The position numbers and the translations under genes were made by a program. From Bacteroidota bacterium (lineage in GTDB: Bacteria > Bacteroidota > Bacteroidia > Chitinophagales > Chitinophagaceae), in NCBI GenBank assembly GCA_018267955.1, contig JAFDXL010000002.1, positions 493,434 through 557,433 of the forward strand: a DNA stretch of 64,000 nucleotides. Direction: 5' to 3'. The notes under the pieces were generated by a model. That model was not told the origin of the DNA, ran no database searches, and saw only the letters and a list, made by a program, of their open reading frames with translations. The first letter of the stretch is position 1, and each line of letters opens with the position of its first letter. Shown one piece after another: positions 7,095 to 15,292 of the stretch.

Positions 7095-8636
7095 ATGAAT
7101 AATACTAAAATGGAACAACCGGCTATTAAGACGTTTGGTGAACTGAAAAAAGCAGGCTACAAGCCTAAAAGTGTAAAGGAAGAGGTAAGGGAGAATCTTA
7201 TTAAAGCGATACAGCAAAAGCACAATCCATTCACAGGCATACTGGGTTATGAAGATACCGTAATACCGGATGTGGAAAGGGCATTGTTATCGCGGCATAA
7301 TATATTGTTCCTGGGCCTGCGCGGCCAGGCAAAGACACGTATGGCGCGTGAAATGGTGAACCTGTTGGATGAATGGATACCGGTGATAGAAGGCAGTGAG
7401 ATCAATGACGATCCTTTTGCACCCATCTCTGTGTACGCCCGCAACCTGCTGGAAGAAAAAGGGGATGATGCCCCTATTGCATGGCTGCATCGCAGCCAGC
7501 GCTATGGAGAAAAACTGGCTACACCCGATGTATCTGTAGCAGACCTTATTGGGGACGTAGACCCCATAAAAGCAGCCAACCTGCGCCTGAGCTTTGCCGA
7601 TGAGCGGGTGTTGCACTATGGCATCATACCACGTTCGCACAGGGGTATATTCGTTATCAATGAATTGCCCGATCTGCAGGCACGCATACAGGTGTCGCTC
7701 TTCAACATACTGCAGGAAGGTGATATACAGATAAGGGGCTTCAAACTGCGTATGCCTTTGGATATACTCTTTGTATTTACCGCCAACCCTGAGGACTATA
7801 CCAATCGTGGCAGTATCGTTACACCATTGAAAGACCGTATAGAAAGCCAGATCGTTACACACTATCCTAAAACGGTAGAGGTTTCAAGGTCTATTACCGA
7901 GCAGGAAGCAGATGTGCTGGAAGAACAGTTGAAGAAAGTAGAAGTGCCCGACCTGGTGAAGCTGCTGGTAGAAGAGATAGCTATGGAAGCACGCAAGAGT
8001 GAATTTGTGGATCAGAAAAGTGGTGTATCTGCGAGGCTTACTATATCGGCTTACGAAAATCTTATCAGCACAGCAGAACGCAGGGCCATATACGATGGCC
8101 AGGCAAAGACCATGGTGCGTATTGCCGACTTTATTGGTGTGATACCATCCATCACCGGTAAGATAGAGCTGGTGTACGAAGGCGAGCAGGAAGGCCCTAC
8201 CAATGTAGCTTATCGCTTATTAGGACAAGGTATCCGTGCTTTGTTTACAAGGTATTTCCCTGATCCGCAGACCTTCAAGAAAAGCGGGCGCAGTATAGAA
8301 AAGGCCAAAGCAAAATCCAATCCATATCAAACTATTATAGATTGGTTTGGCAATGGCAATGAACTGTTATTGCTGCAGGATGAAACCGATGAAGGATACC
8401 GCAATAGCCTGTACCAGGTAGATGGCTTATATGGTGCTGTAAAGCAGTACTACCCAACTGCCGATGATGCGCAAACGCTGCTGTTGATGGAATTCTTGTT
8501 GCATGGACTGTCTGAGTTTTCGCTCATCAGCAAAAAAGGTGTAGAAGCCGGCGGGTATTCTTTTGGCGATATACTAGGCAGCATGATGAACATGAACTTT
8601 GGCGGCGATACAGATGAAGACGAAGAAGACTTTTAA
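7095..8636 (+). CDS. MoxR/Mg-chelatase-like AAA+ ATPase
   Basis: This 513-residue AAA+ protein has the ATPase core of the Mg-chelatase subunit I / MoxR clade. The P-loop is GLRGQAKT near residue 75. The Walker-B equivalent is GIFVINELPDL, with Asn-Glu instead of Asp-Glu. VFTANPEDYTNRG matches the sensor-1 region and LKDRIESQI the arginine-finger region. The C-terminal third is family specific. Members usually cooperate with a von Willebrand A protein, but none lies next to it here. An internal ATG at 7110 is an alternative start. The gene ends at a hairpin terminator. Its client is unknown. Confidence 0.82.
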   Translation: MNNTKMEQPAIKTFGELKKAGYKPKSVKEEVRENLIKAIQQKHNPFTGILGYEDTVIPDVERALLSRHNILFLGLRGQAKTRMAREMVNLLDEWIPVIEGSEINDDPFAPISVYARNLLEEKGDDAPIAWLHRSQRYGEKLATPDVSVADLIGDVDPIKAANLRLSFADERVLHYGIIPRSHRGIFVINELPDLQARIQVSLFNILQEGDIQIRGFKLRMPLDILFVFTANPEDYTNRGSIVTPLKDRIESQIVTHYPKTVEVSRSITEQEADVLEEQLKKVEVPDLVKLLVEEIAMEARKSEFVDQKSGVSARLTISAYENLISTAERRAIYDGQAKTMVRIADFIGVIPSITGKIELVYEGEQEGPTNVAYRLLGQGIRALFTRYFPDPQTFKKSGRSIEKAKAKSNPYQTIIDWFGNGNELLLLQDETDEGYRNSLYQVDGLYGAVKQYYPTADDAQTLLLMEFLLHGLSEFSLISKKGVEAGGYSFGDILGSMMNMNFGGDTDEDEEDF

Positions 8637-8654
8637 GATACAGATCACATAAAG

Positions 8655-8685
8655 GAAAGCTCCGCCTTTAATGCGGGGCTTTTTC
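8655..8685 (+). terminator. Terminator after the AAA+ ATPase gene
   Basis: The stem AAGCTCCGC / GCGGGGCTT (one G-T pair) with loop CTTTAAT is followed by TTTTCTTTT. It partly abuts the promoter of the next gene. Confidence 0.85.
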
Positions 8686-8692
8686 TTTTATA

Positions 8693-8700
8693 TAACTTTG
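8693..8700 (+). promoter_or_regulatory. Bacteroidota -7 box before arfB
   Basis: TAACTTTG fits the TAnnTTTG consensus and lies 8 bp before the arfB ATG at 8709. The transcript would have only a few leader bases. Confidence 0.5.
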
Positions 8701-8708
8701 CCAACCTG

Positions 8709-9101
8709 ATGCACAATTTCAGCACTGAAATATTTTATAAAACTGCCCGCAGTGGGGGTAAGGGTGGTCAAAACGTAAACAAAGTGGAGACCATGGTAGA
8801 GGCATGGTGGCATGTAGCGGGATCTCATGCATTTACCCCTGAGCAGAAAGAACTGATACAAACTAAACTGGCCAATCGCATTAATAAAGAAGGCTACCTG
8901 CTGGTACGCAGCAGCGAAAGCCGCTCGCAGCTGGAGAATAAGGAGATAGCCCGCAAAAAGATGGAGGAGCTGGTAGCAAAGAGCCTTGTAGTTCCTAAAA
9001 AGCGCAAACCTACCAAACCGGGCAAAGCGGCAAAAGAAAAGCGCCTGGAATCCAAGCGCCGTGAATCTGTTAAAAAAGAGATGCGAAGAAAAGACTGGTA
9101 G
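8709..9101 (+). CDS. arfB: Alternative ribosome-rescue factor (peptidyl-tRNA hydrolase)
   Basis: This 130-residue protein of the ArfB/YaeJ (ICT1) family hydrolyses peptidyl-tRNA on ribosomes stalled at the end of broken mRNAs. The catalytic GGQ motif is at residues 19-21 within SGGKGGQNVNK. RSSESRSQLENKEIA follows, matching the release-factor catalytic domain. There is no codon-recognition domain, as expected. The C-terminal tail is rich in Lys/Arg (PKKRKPTKPGKAAKEKR...), which in ArfB inserts into the empty mRNA channel. The short leader (see the promoter box) suggests near-leaderless translation. Confidence 0.93.
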   Translation: MHNFSTEIFYKTARSGGKGGQNVNKVETMVEAWWHVAGSHAFTPEQKELIQTKLANRINKEGYLLVRSSESRSQLENKEIARKKMEELVAKSLVVPKKRKPTKPGKAAKEKRLESKRRESVKKEMRRKDW

Positions 9102-9104
9102 CTG

Positions 9105-9638
9105 TTAGCGTGCTACATGCGCACGTATCATCCAGGCCATTTTCTCGTGTTGCTCCATAATACCGGTTAGGAAGTCTGCCGTACCTGCATCCTCATACTT
9201 ATCATCTATTTTATCAATAGCATCCCTTGTAGTGCGGATGATAGCTTCATGATCGGCCAGCAACATCTTTAGCATTGCTACCGCTGATATCTGCCCAATT
9301 TCTTCTTTCAGCCTTGTTTTGTCCAGGTACTGGCGCATGCTGCCCATAGCCAGGTGGCCTATCTTGCGTATGCGTTCTGCTACTGCGTCTATCATCTCTG
9401 CCAGCTCGCCATATTGCTCCTCAAAGAATTTGTGCAGTACGCCAAATTCCATGCCTTCTACATTCCAGTGAAAGTTGCGGGTTTTGATGTAGAGCAGGTT
9501 CTCATCTGCCAGTAGCAGCTGTAGTTCTGCCGCTATTGCCGACCTGTTAGCATTGCTGATGCCAATGTTTACATTGCTGTCAATAGCCTTTGCAGGTGCG
9601 CTGTTGGCTTTTGCTTTAGCATTTTTTGCTTTTGCCAT
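9105..9638 (-). CDS. dps: Dps-family ferritin-like protein
   Basis: This 177-residue Dps protein is expected to form a 12-subunit shell that oxidises Fe(II) with peroxide and shields DNA in starvation. The ferroxidase site formed between subunits is recognisable: NFHWNVEG supplies the histidine and FFEEQYGELAEMIDAVAERI the acidic ligands. The first ~28 residues are unusually rich in Lys/Ala (MAKAKNAKAKANSAPAKA), a tail of the type that binds DNA in other Dps proteins. It converges with arfB, with 3 bp between them. Downstream of purN by 12 bp, it could share a transcript. Confidence 0.93.
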   Translation of the reverse strand: MAKAKNAKAKANSAPAKAIDSNVNIGISNANRSAIAAELQLLLADENLLYIKTRNFHWNVEGMEFGVLHKFFEEQYGELAEMIDAVAERIRKIGHLAMGSMRQYLDKTRLKEEIGQISAVAMLKMLLADHEAIIRTTRDAIDKIDDKYEDAGTADFLTGIMEQHEKMAWMIRAHVAR

Positions 9639-9650
9639 GGGTGTTTTGTT

Positions 9651-10217
9651 TTATGGATGATTAAGAATGAATTCAATGGTTCGCGGATAAAAATAATGTT
9701 CCAGCCTGTGTATCTTCTGTGCAAGTGTATCTGCCGTGTCATTGCTATGCACAGGGCATCTTGCCTGCACTATGATATTGCCGCTATCATACACTTCGTT
9801 TACATAATGGATTGAGATACCGGACTCTTCTTTAGCATCTGCAATTACGGCATTATGCACGTGGTGTCCATACATGCCTTTGCCGCCGTATGATGGCAGC
9901 AGGGCAGGGTGTATATTGATGATCTTATTGGGGAATGCATGAATTACCGCATCGGGTATCTTCCATAAGAAGCCCGCCAGCACTATCAATGATGGGTTAT
10001 ATTCCTGCAGTTGCTCTATAAACAGCGCTTCTTTAAAAGTTTGCTTATCGATAACCAGGAACGGGATGTGCTCATAACGGGCTATCTCCAGCACGCCGGC
10101 ATCTGCTTTATTGGTAACGATGAGCGATACCTTGGCCTTGCCTGTATTTCTGAAATAATCTATAATAGCCTGTGCGTTAGATCCCCGTCCGGATGCAAAT
10201 ATGATAATCGAATGCAT
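9651..10217 (-). CDS. purN: Phosphoribosylglycinamide formyltransferase
   Basis: This 188-residue PurN transfers a formyl group from 10-formyl-tetrahydrofolate to GAR, the third step of purine synthesis. The N-terminal FASGRGSNAQAI is the phosphoribosyl-binding loop. The catalytic set is visible: Asn and His in INIHPALLPSY, the substrate loop GGKGMYGHHVH, and Asp in YDSGNI. Length is typical. The gene stands apart from other pur genes. It runs divergently from the S4-domain gene and has dps downstream. Confidence 0.95.
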   Translation of the reverse strand: MHSIIIFASGRGSNAQAIIDYFRNTGKAKVSLIVTNKADAGVLEIARYEHIPFLVIDKQTFKEALFIEQLQEYNPSLIVLAGFLWKIPDAVIHAFPNKIINIHPALLPSYGGKGMYGHHVHNAVIADAKEESGISIHYVNEVYDSGNIIVQARCPVHSNDTADTLAQKIHRLEHYFYPRTIEFILNHP

Positions 10218-10285
10218 GATGCTGCAAATGTAAGAACTGTTATTGCTCTAAACTATGTTATTTGTTTGCTGCGTAACTTAGCCCT

Positions 10286-10672
10286 ATGAGTACCGAGAAA
10301 CTGAGAATAGATAAATACCTATGGGCGATACGTGTGTTTAAAACGCGCACACTGGCCACAAAGGCCATAGATGAGGGAAAGGTAAAGATGAATGGTGCCT
10401 CTTTAAAACCATCGAAGGTAGTGGGCATTGGCGATATATATGATATTAAAACCCCTGCCCGTAAGTGGACCATAGAGGTTACAGGGCTGCTACACAACCG
10501 CGCCGGTTACGAAGAAGCTATTAAGTATTATGTAGATAAAACAAGCGAAGAGGATCAGCAGCTGAATAAATATACAGGCAGCAGCTTCTATACCGGCAAG
10601 CGCCTAAGCAAAACAGGCCGCCCGTCTAAGAAACAACGGCGCGACCTGGAAGATTTTATGGATACGGAATAA
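10286..10672 (+). CDS. hslR: S4-domain RNA-binding protein, Hsp15-like
   Basis: This 128-residue protein has an N-terminal S4 RNA-binding domain (RIDKYLWAIRVFKTRTLATKA...KVKMNGASLKPSKVV). It matches Hsp15, which in E. coli binds free 50S subunits carrying nascent peptidyl-tRNA. The C-terminal region is basic (GKRLSKTGRPSKKQRRD). A TAACTTAG box at 10274-10281 lies 4 bp before the ATG, again giving a very short leader. The function is inferred from the E. coli relative. Confidence 0.88.
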   Translation: MSTEKLRIDKYLWAIRVFKTRTLATKAIDEGKVKMNGASLKPSKVVGIGDIYDIKTPARKWTIEVTGLLHNRAGYEEAIKYYVDKTSEEDQQLNKYTGSSFYTGKRLSKTGRPSKKQRRDLEDFMDTE

Positions 10673-10673
10673 A

Positions 10674-11714
10674 CTAGTAGAGCGTAGAGAAATCCCAGTC
10701 GCTAACTTTTGTCCAGTTATCTCCGTTATTGAAGCTTTTGTATAATCCCTTATCTGTAGCGGCATATACGTAGTTAGCGCTTGTGCCGCTCTTGTAATAA
10801 TCGTACTTAGCTACCAGGGAACGTACTATGGCATTGCTTGGCAAGCCTGCGTTCGCTGCTACAAAGTTTGTTTGCCCAACAGTCAGCCTGTAAATACCAT
10901 GGTTAGTACCTACCAGTATGCATTGGTCAAATGGTGCCACAGCGCAAAGATTAGCTGTACCTGCAGGTATGCCGGTAAATTGCTGCCAGCTGCCGCCATG
11001 GTTAGCACTGTAAAATATATCTGATGTATCAGCTATTACTAAAATGGTATTGGCAAGATGCGAAACAAAGTAATGTAAAGATGGCGATGAAGAACTGATA
11101 GCCGTACCCGGAGCCCACCTGGATGATACCGGGTTGTCTGTAAGGTAAACTGTTTTAGATGCTTCGTCAAAAGCTACGGCAAAACCGTCGTTGAGCATTG
11201 TAAAAGATGTGATCTTAACACTTCCCACATCTACCCCTTCCGCAAACCCATTGTCAGGGAACCACAGCGAATCATTATCACCATGACTGTTGCTGTAACA
11301 CATAGGGTTGCTACTGGCAAAAGTAGAGCCTGCAAAATACAAACGGTTATATTTTGGCCAGTTAAGGAACATCGTATTACCGTCGGATGGCCTGTCTCGC
11401 TGAACAAGTGCTGTATTCGGAGTACCACCCACACTAAACTTTATGGTATGCACTCCATTCTGGCAATAGATAAGGTTGTTGCCCGAAGCCACCATACCTA
11501 TAACGGGTATATCATCCGGTCCTTTTACATTTTTATACGAGTACCCATCGTTGGTATTGTATATCATACCAGACTGTAAGGCAGCGTACATGCTATATGG
11601 CTTGGAGATAACTTCGTTATTATCGTCTGGCAGTATAGTAGGCTTGCATCCTTGTAATGCAGATGCCAATATTACCACCATTCCCAGTTTATAGAAAAGG
11701 GTACGATTGTTCAT
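10674..11714 (-). CDS. Lipoprotein with BNR/propeller repeats
   Basis: This 346-residue protein has a lipoprotein signal ending ALQGC (Cys23). The mature part consists of repeated ~45-residue units. Several have the Asp-box-like pattern of photosystem-assembly/sialidase propellers, such as SANHGGSWQQFTG, SFNNGDNWTKV and GLYKS. A surface beta-propeller is inferred, with no sialidase catalytic residues identified. It converges with the S4-domain gene, with stop codons one base apart. The ligand is unknown. Confidence 0.75.
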   Translation of the reverse strand: MNNRTLFYKLGMVVILASALQGCKPTILPDDNNEVISKPYSMYAALQSGMIYNTNDGYSYKNVKGPDDIPVIGMVASGNNLIYCQNGVHTIKFSVGGTPNTALVQRDRPSDGNTMFLNWPKYNRLYFAGSTFASSNPMCYSNSHGDNDSLWFPDNGFAEGVDVGSVKITSFTMLNDGFAVAFDEASKTVYLTDNPVSSRWAPGTAISSSSPSLHYFVSHLANTILVIADTSDIFYSANHGGSWQQFTGIPAGTANLCAVAPFDQCILVGTNHGIYRLTVGQTNFVAANAGLPSNAIVRSLVAKYDYYKSGTSANYVYAATDKGLYKSFNNGDNWTKVSDWDFSTLY

Positions 11715-11840
11715 CTAAAATTAATTTTCATCAAGTTTATAAAAAATAGTTAACAAATCAAAGGTTTTATCCCTAAATAGAGACAGCCTTAGAAAATGTT
11801 CGGTTTGAATAAATTAATATATTAACCTATAATTAATGTA

Positions 11841-13535
11841 TTAGCGATAAGCCACTTGCTGTTGGTCCACCTGCTTTGCCATACGGGATGCATAATCCAT
11901 CAGGATAAGAAGTGCGTTATTTTCTTTATCCATAAAATTAACATACAGGTTGTATTCAAAAGCCTCACCGTTGTATTTGCCGCCGTTGAAGGTAACATTG
12001 CTTAGCAATCCCTTGCTTTGCAGCAGCTTATTAGCTTGGTCGGGGTCGGCAGCAACAGCAGGATCCACATTGGCCAGCATCGCCTGCACATCAAAGAACA
12101 GCCCGAACGGATAACCTTTTACTGATTTGGCTTCCGGGGCACGTTGCTGGTTTTTAAAACTGCCATTCAGGTAACTTTCTGCATTTTCAAGCTTATTGCT
12201 GGCCACCAGTTCTTTATCGGTAACAGTTATAAACGCAGGGCTGGCGCTTACGCCTATTGTATAATGCCCGGGGCTCTGCATTGTCAGCAGCTTCTCAGAA
12301 ACAGCCAGCTGCAACAACCGGTCAAAATTTTCCTTCTTGCCTATTTTGATGGCATACAGGTAATCTATATCAGAATTGGTAGTATGCATCTCCTGCTGCC
12401 CGGGAAACAGGCTATCTGCAGGTATGGTGTATGCCTTCATGCTGAAGTTATTAAGCGCGGCAACCATATCGCCCGAAAAGGCATCCAGTATATATTCTGT
12501 ATTAATATTCTTATCGGCAAGCGCGGCATTGGCAAGGCCGGTAACGTTAGTCTTATCCAGCATTTGCTTCATGGCTTTGGGTGATAAGTGCCATGCCAGT
12601 AACAGATCCAGCGCGGTAGATGGCATGCGCTCTATCATATCATTATCAGCGCTTTGGTCGCCAAATTCCTTTAGTATGTTTTTAAGGTCTTCAGCTGCAT
12701 AATATTGCACATTGGCTTTGATCCTGCCCTTTTCAAAATCTATACCTCCTGCCATTGCAGCGTCTTTCCATATGGTGTTAGATAAGGAAAGTCCGCCCGT
12801 CATATCCGCTGTCACGTATTCATTCATCAGCACGTCGTAGTTCACCCAAACGGTAATATCATGCCCTTTGCTTTCCAGCTCTTTAAAATGCTTTACGGTA
12901 GTAATGCTGTTATCCTTAGGGTTGGCAAATGCTTTATCCATCTCCGCTATCATAGCAGGCTCGTCCACTTTACGTTCTTCTGTCATTGCCATAAGGCTGC
13001 TATCCATGCCCTGCATACTCTCTGCATCCAAATGATTGTAGGGATCCTGCTGCATAGGCTGGTACATAACGTTCATTACCATCAGTACTTTGTCAGTCCA
13101 GCCGGCATAAACATTCTTACCGATAAAGGCTTCCTTGCGGTCTTTCTGCTGTTTTACTACCGTTTCGGGCAATAGTTTTTTCAGGTAAGCTTCCCATTTA
13201 GAGGCGCTTTCCAGGGGCAGTATGGCTGTTAGCTTATTACCGCCGTCAAACCGCTTATCGGTCTTCAGATACACATAATAGGTGCTCATACCTTTGATGC
13301 CGCTCTGAGCCATATCTTTAAACAGGCCGGTATCTACCCCGCCCTTCTTCAGCTCATCAAGTATTTTATTGCCCCAAAGTGCATCCCAGGCTATTTTTTT
13401 ACCGAGCTCGTTGGTATTGAGGCCCACTACTACGGCCGCGTCTTTAGGTATATAGTTAACATGTTCCGGCGCTTTGTTGCAGGCGGCAAAAGCAGTGGCT
13501 ACGATCAATAGCAGGGTAAGTATCCTGGTACGCAT
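11841..13535 (-). CDS. DUF4836-family lipoprotein
   Basis: This 564-residue lipoprotein has a signal ending FAAC (Cys19) and then the start typical of the DUF4836 family, HVNYIPKDAAVVVGLNTNEL. The family is common in Bacteroidota and has no known function; it is assumed to sit on the inner face of the outer membrane or on the inner membrane. The protein alternates helices and strands, with no catalytic motif seen. The 126 bp between it and the next lipoprotein gene are AT-rich and show no clear terminator. Confidence 0.8.
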   Translation of the reverse strand: MRTRILTLLLIVATAFAACNKAPEHVNYIPKDAAVVVGLNTNELGKKIAWDALWGNKILDELKKGGVDTGLFKDMAQSGIKGMSTYYVYLKTDKRFDGGNKLTAILPLESASKWEAYLKKLLPETVVKQQKDRKEAFIGKNVYAGWTDKVLMVMNVMYQPMQQDPYNHLDAESMQGMDSSLMAMTEERKVDEPAMIAEMDKAFANPKDNSITTVKHFKELESKGHDITVWVNYDVLMNEYVTADMTGGLSLSNTIWKDAAMAGGIDFEKGRIKANVQYYAAEDLKNILKEFGDQSADNDMIERMPSTALDLLLAWHLSPKAMKQMLDKTNVTGLANAALADKNINTEYILDAFSGDMVAALNNFSMKAYTIPADSLFPGQQEMHTTNSDIDYLYAIKIGKKENFDRLLQLAVSEKLLTMQSPGHYTIGVSASPAFITVTDKELVASNKLENAESYLNGSFKNQQRAPEAKSVKGYPFGLFFDVQAMLANVDPAVAADPDQANKLLQSKGLLSNVTFNGGKYNGEAFEYNLYVNFMDKENNALLILMDYASRMAKQVDQQQVAYR

Positions 13536-13584
13536 GAAAATTATTTATGACAAAATTAGATATAAAATCAACCGGTATGTAAAT

Positions 13585-13621
13585 AAAAAATATCCCGTTG
13601 TAACCATCTTACAACGGGATA
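13585..13621 (-). terminator. Terminator of the DUF3127 gene
   Basis: A perfect 13-bp stem (TATCCCGTTGTAA with TTACAACGGGATA, loop CCATC) is followed on the minus strand by a T-rich run (complement of 13585-13590). Confidence 0.9.
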
Positions 13622-13658
13622 TATATCGTACCAACATCCAAAATGTTACAACCAGGCC

Positions 13659-14078
13659 TTAGAAAGGCAGATCGTCTGCATTTTCAGGAGATGGATTGTA
13701 GAAATTATTACCACTTTGGGCAGGTGCATTGTTATAAGCAGGTGCTGCGTTAGGCTGTGCATAGCCGCCTTGTGCAGGCATGCCTGCACCTGCAGCTTCT
13801 ATACGCCAAGCATCCAGGTTAGTGATGTAGTTTACTTTACCATCTTTTTCCCAGCGGTTGCCTTTGATGTTAAAGCTCACTTTTATCATATCTCCTTCAT
13901 TAAAACGATCCAGTATATCACATTTATTTTGAACCAACTGCATCTTAGCAAAGTTGGTATAGGTATTGCCGTTGATATCTTCTGCCAGCTCCATTACAAA
14001 CTCACGCTTTCTGAACTTATCACTTACCACTTGTGTAGGATTTTTGACAATTAATTTGCCGGTTACTTCTAAACTCAT
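13659..14078 (-). CDS. DUF3127 OB-fold protein with SSB-like tail
   Basis: This 139-residue protein matches the DUF3127 family of Bacteroidota. It has an N-terminal OB-type barrel (LEVTGKLIVKNP...KREFVMEL...DMIKVSFNIKG...ITNLDAWRIE) and then a low-complexity Gly/Ala/Pro/Asn linker. The last residues, DDLPF, equal the acidic-hydrophobic tip with which single-stranded DNA-binding proteins recruit repair and replication partners. It is therefore a probable SSB-like protein, but it is not the classical ssb. It stands alone with its own terminator. Confidence 0.85.
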   Translation of the reverse strand: MSLEVTGKLIVKNPTQVVSDKFRKREFVMELAEDINGNTYTNFAKMQLVQNKCDILDRFNEGDMIKVSFNIKGNRWEKDGKVNYITNLDAWRIEAAGAGMPAQGGYAQPNAAPAYNNAPAQSGNNFYNPSPENADDLPF

Positions 14079-14152
14079 TTTTCTTAATTTTTAAAAACTT
14101 TTATATAAATACGTAGATGCAAAGATACTAAGATACGGAGGGTAGGCGTAAA

Positions 14153-14174
14153 ATAAAAAAGTGCCCGGAGGCAC
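14153..14174 (-). terminator. Short terminator of the 78-residue ORF
   Basis: A 5-bp GC-rich stem (GTGCC / GGCAC, loop CGGA) is followed on the minus strand by TTTTTTATTTT. Confidence 0.6.
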
Positions 14175-14204
14175 GTTCATATTGTTTGTTTGCTTATATA
14201 TATA

Positions 14205-14441
14205 CTAATATCCTTTATTCATAATTGCCGCTGCCAGTTCCGATTCCAGCTGCAGCAGGTGGCGGCTTAGCAGGTTGTGATAGAGTATTTGCCATTTGTC
14301 TTCTATCTTACTCATGAAAAAAGATCTTGCACCCGGCATATCATTACTGATAAAGAAAACAGCGTCGCTGCTCCTTAGTACCAGTTTTTCGAAAATAAAG
14401 CTATAAGCCCCTATTTCCTTAGTAAAAGTTTCACTCCTCAT
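14205..14441 (-). CDS. Small protein of unknown function
   Basis: This 78-residue protein has an N-terminal half that looks like a strand-rich module (GAYSFIFEKLVLRSSDAVFFISND) and a helical C-terminal half (KWQILYHNLLSRHLLQLESELAAAIM). It has its own hairpin terminator. I recognise no family. It is transcribed divergently from the response-regulator operon. Confidence 0.55.
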   Translation of the reverse strand: MRSETFTKEIGAYSFIFEKLVLRSSDAVFFISNDMPGARSFFMSKIEDKWQILYHNLLSRHLLQLESELAAAIMNKGY

Positions 14442-14668
14442 TGCAAAGCCCAGGATTGTTTAATGTGGTGATATGTGGCATTTACCGGGAATATAATGCC
14501 CTCTCTTATCTCTTATTCAGAAAAACACAGTAAATGTATAAAGCCATGATAATATTACTTGTAGTATAAATTCTATCGGTGCATTAATGCAGAAATATTG
14601 AAATTCGCATTGTTTTTGTCTGGATACTATCTTAAAAACCTACCTCAAATCCGGGCATGTGGGGATAA

Positions 14669-15277
14669 ATGCACAACAGGATATTAATTGCCGACGATCA
14701 TAGTATGATACGGAAGGGTATCAAACTATTGCTCCAAACGCACCTTGGTATTACCGAAGTGTATGAAGTGGCAACAGGTAGCGGGGTAATGCAGGAGTTG
14801 CGCGAAAGAGAATATTCTCACGTCATCCTGGATATTATACTGTCAGACTGTACCTGCCTCGAGATCATACCAAATATACAACAACTGTATCCCGAGCTGA
14901 AGATCATGGTATTTTCTATGCTGAACGGCGCTGTATATGGAGAGGCGCTCAAGCAGTATAAAATATTCTATTATCTAGAAAAGACTACCAAGGAAGAAGA
15001 CACTATCAGCTTCCTGGATGAGTTTATCAATCACTATAAACCAATACCTAATACATCATCCGGACAAACATTTATTAATCCGTTCAACCAGTTATCCCCA
15101 AGAGAGCTGGAAGTATTGCATTATATGCTCAATGGCTATGGAACAAAGGATATATCATCCACGCTAAACCTAAGGATGACTACAGTATCTACATTAAAAA
15201 ACAGGATATTTGATAAAACAATGACAAGTAACCTGAAAGAGTTGATGCAACTTGCATCGCTATACAATGTAAACTAA
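14669..15277 (+). CDS. LuxR/NarL-type response regulator
   Basis: This 202-residue regulator has a receiver domain with the acidic pair Asp9-Asp10, phospho-acceptor Asp55 (HVILD) and conserved Lys105. A C-terminal LuxR-type helix-turn-helix follows (LSPRELEVLHYMLNGYGTKDIS...TVSTLKNRIFDK). The usual Thr/Ser after strand 4 is Ser83. It is followed after 15 bp by a sensor kinase gene, which is the likely partner. The target promoter is unknown. Confidence 0.92.
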   Translation: MHNRILIADDHSMIRKGIKLLLQTHLGITEVYEVATGSGVMQELREREYSHVILDIILSDCTCLEIIPNIQQLYPELKIMVFSMLNGAVYGEALKQYKIFYYLEKTTKEEDTISFLDEFINHYKPIPNTSSGQTFINPFNQLSPRELEVLHYMLNGYGTKDISSTLNLRMTTVSTLKNRIFDKTMTSNLKELMQLASLYNVN

Positions 15278-15292
15278 ACCACAACCATTACT

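Noticed and set aside
13659..14078. Classical ssb gene
   Set aside because: The OB part fits DUF3127 rather than SSB, although the DDLPF tail is SSB-like. The classical name was therefore withheld.
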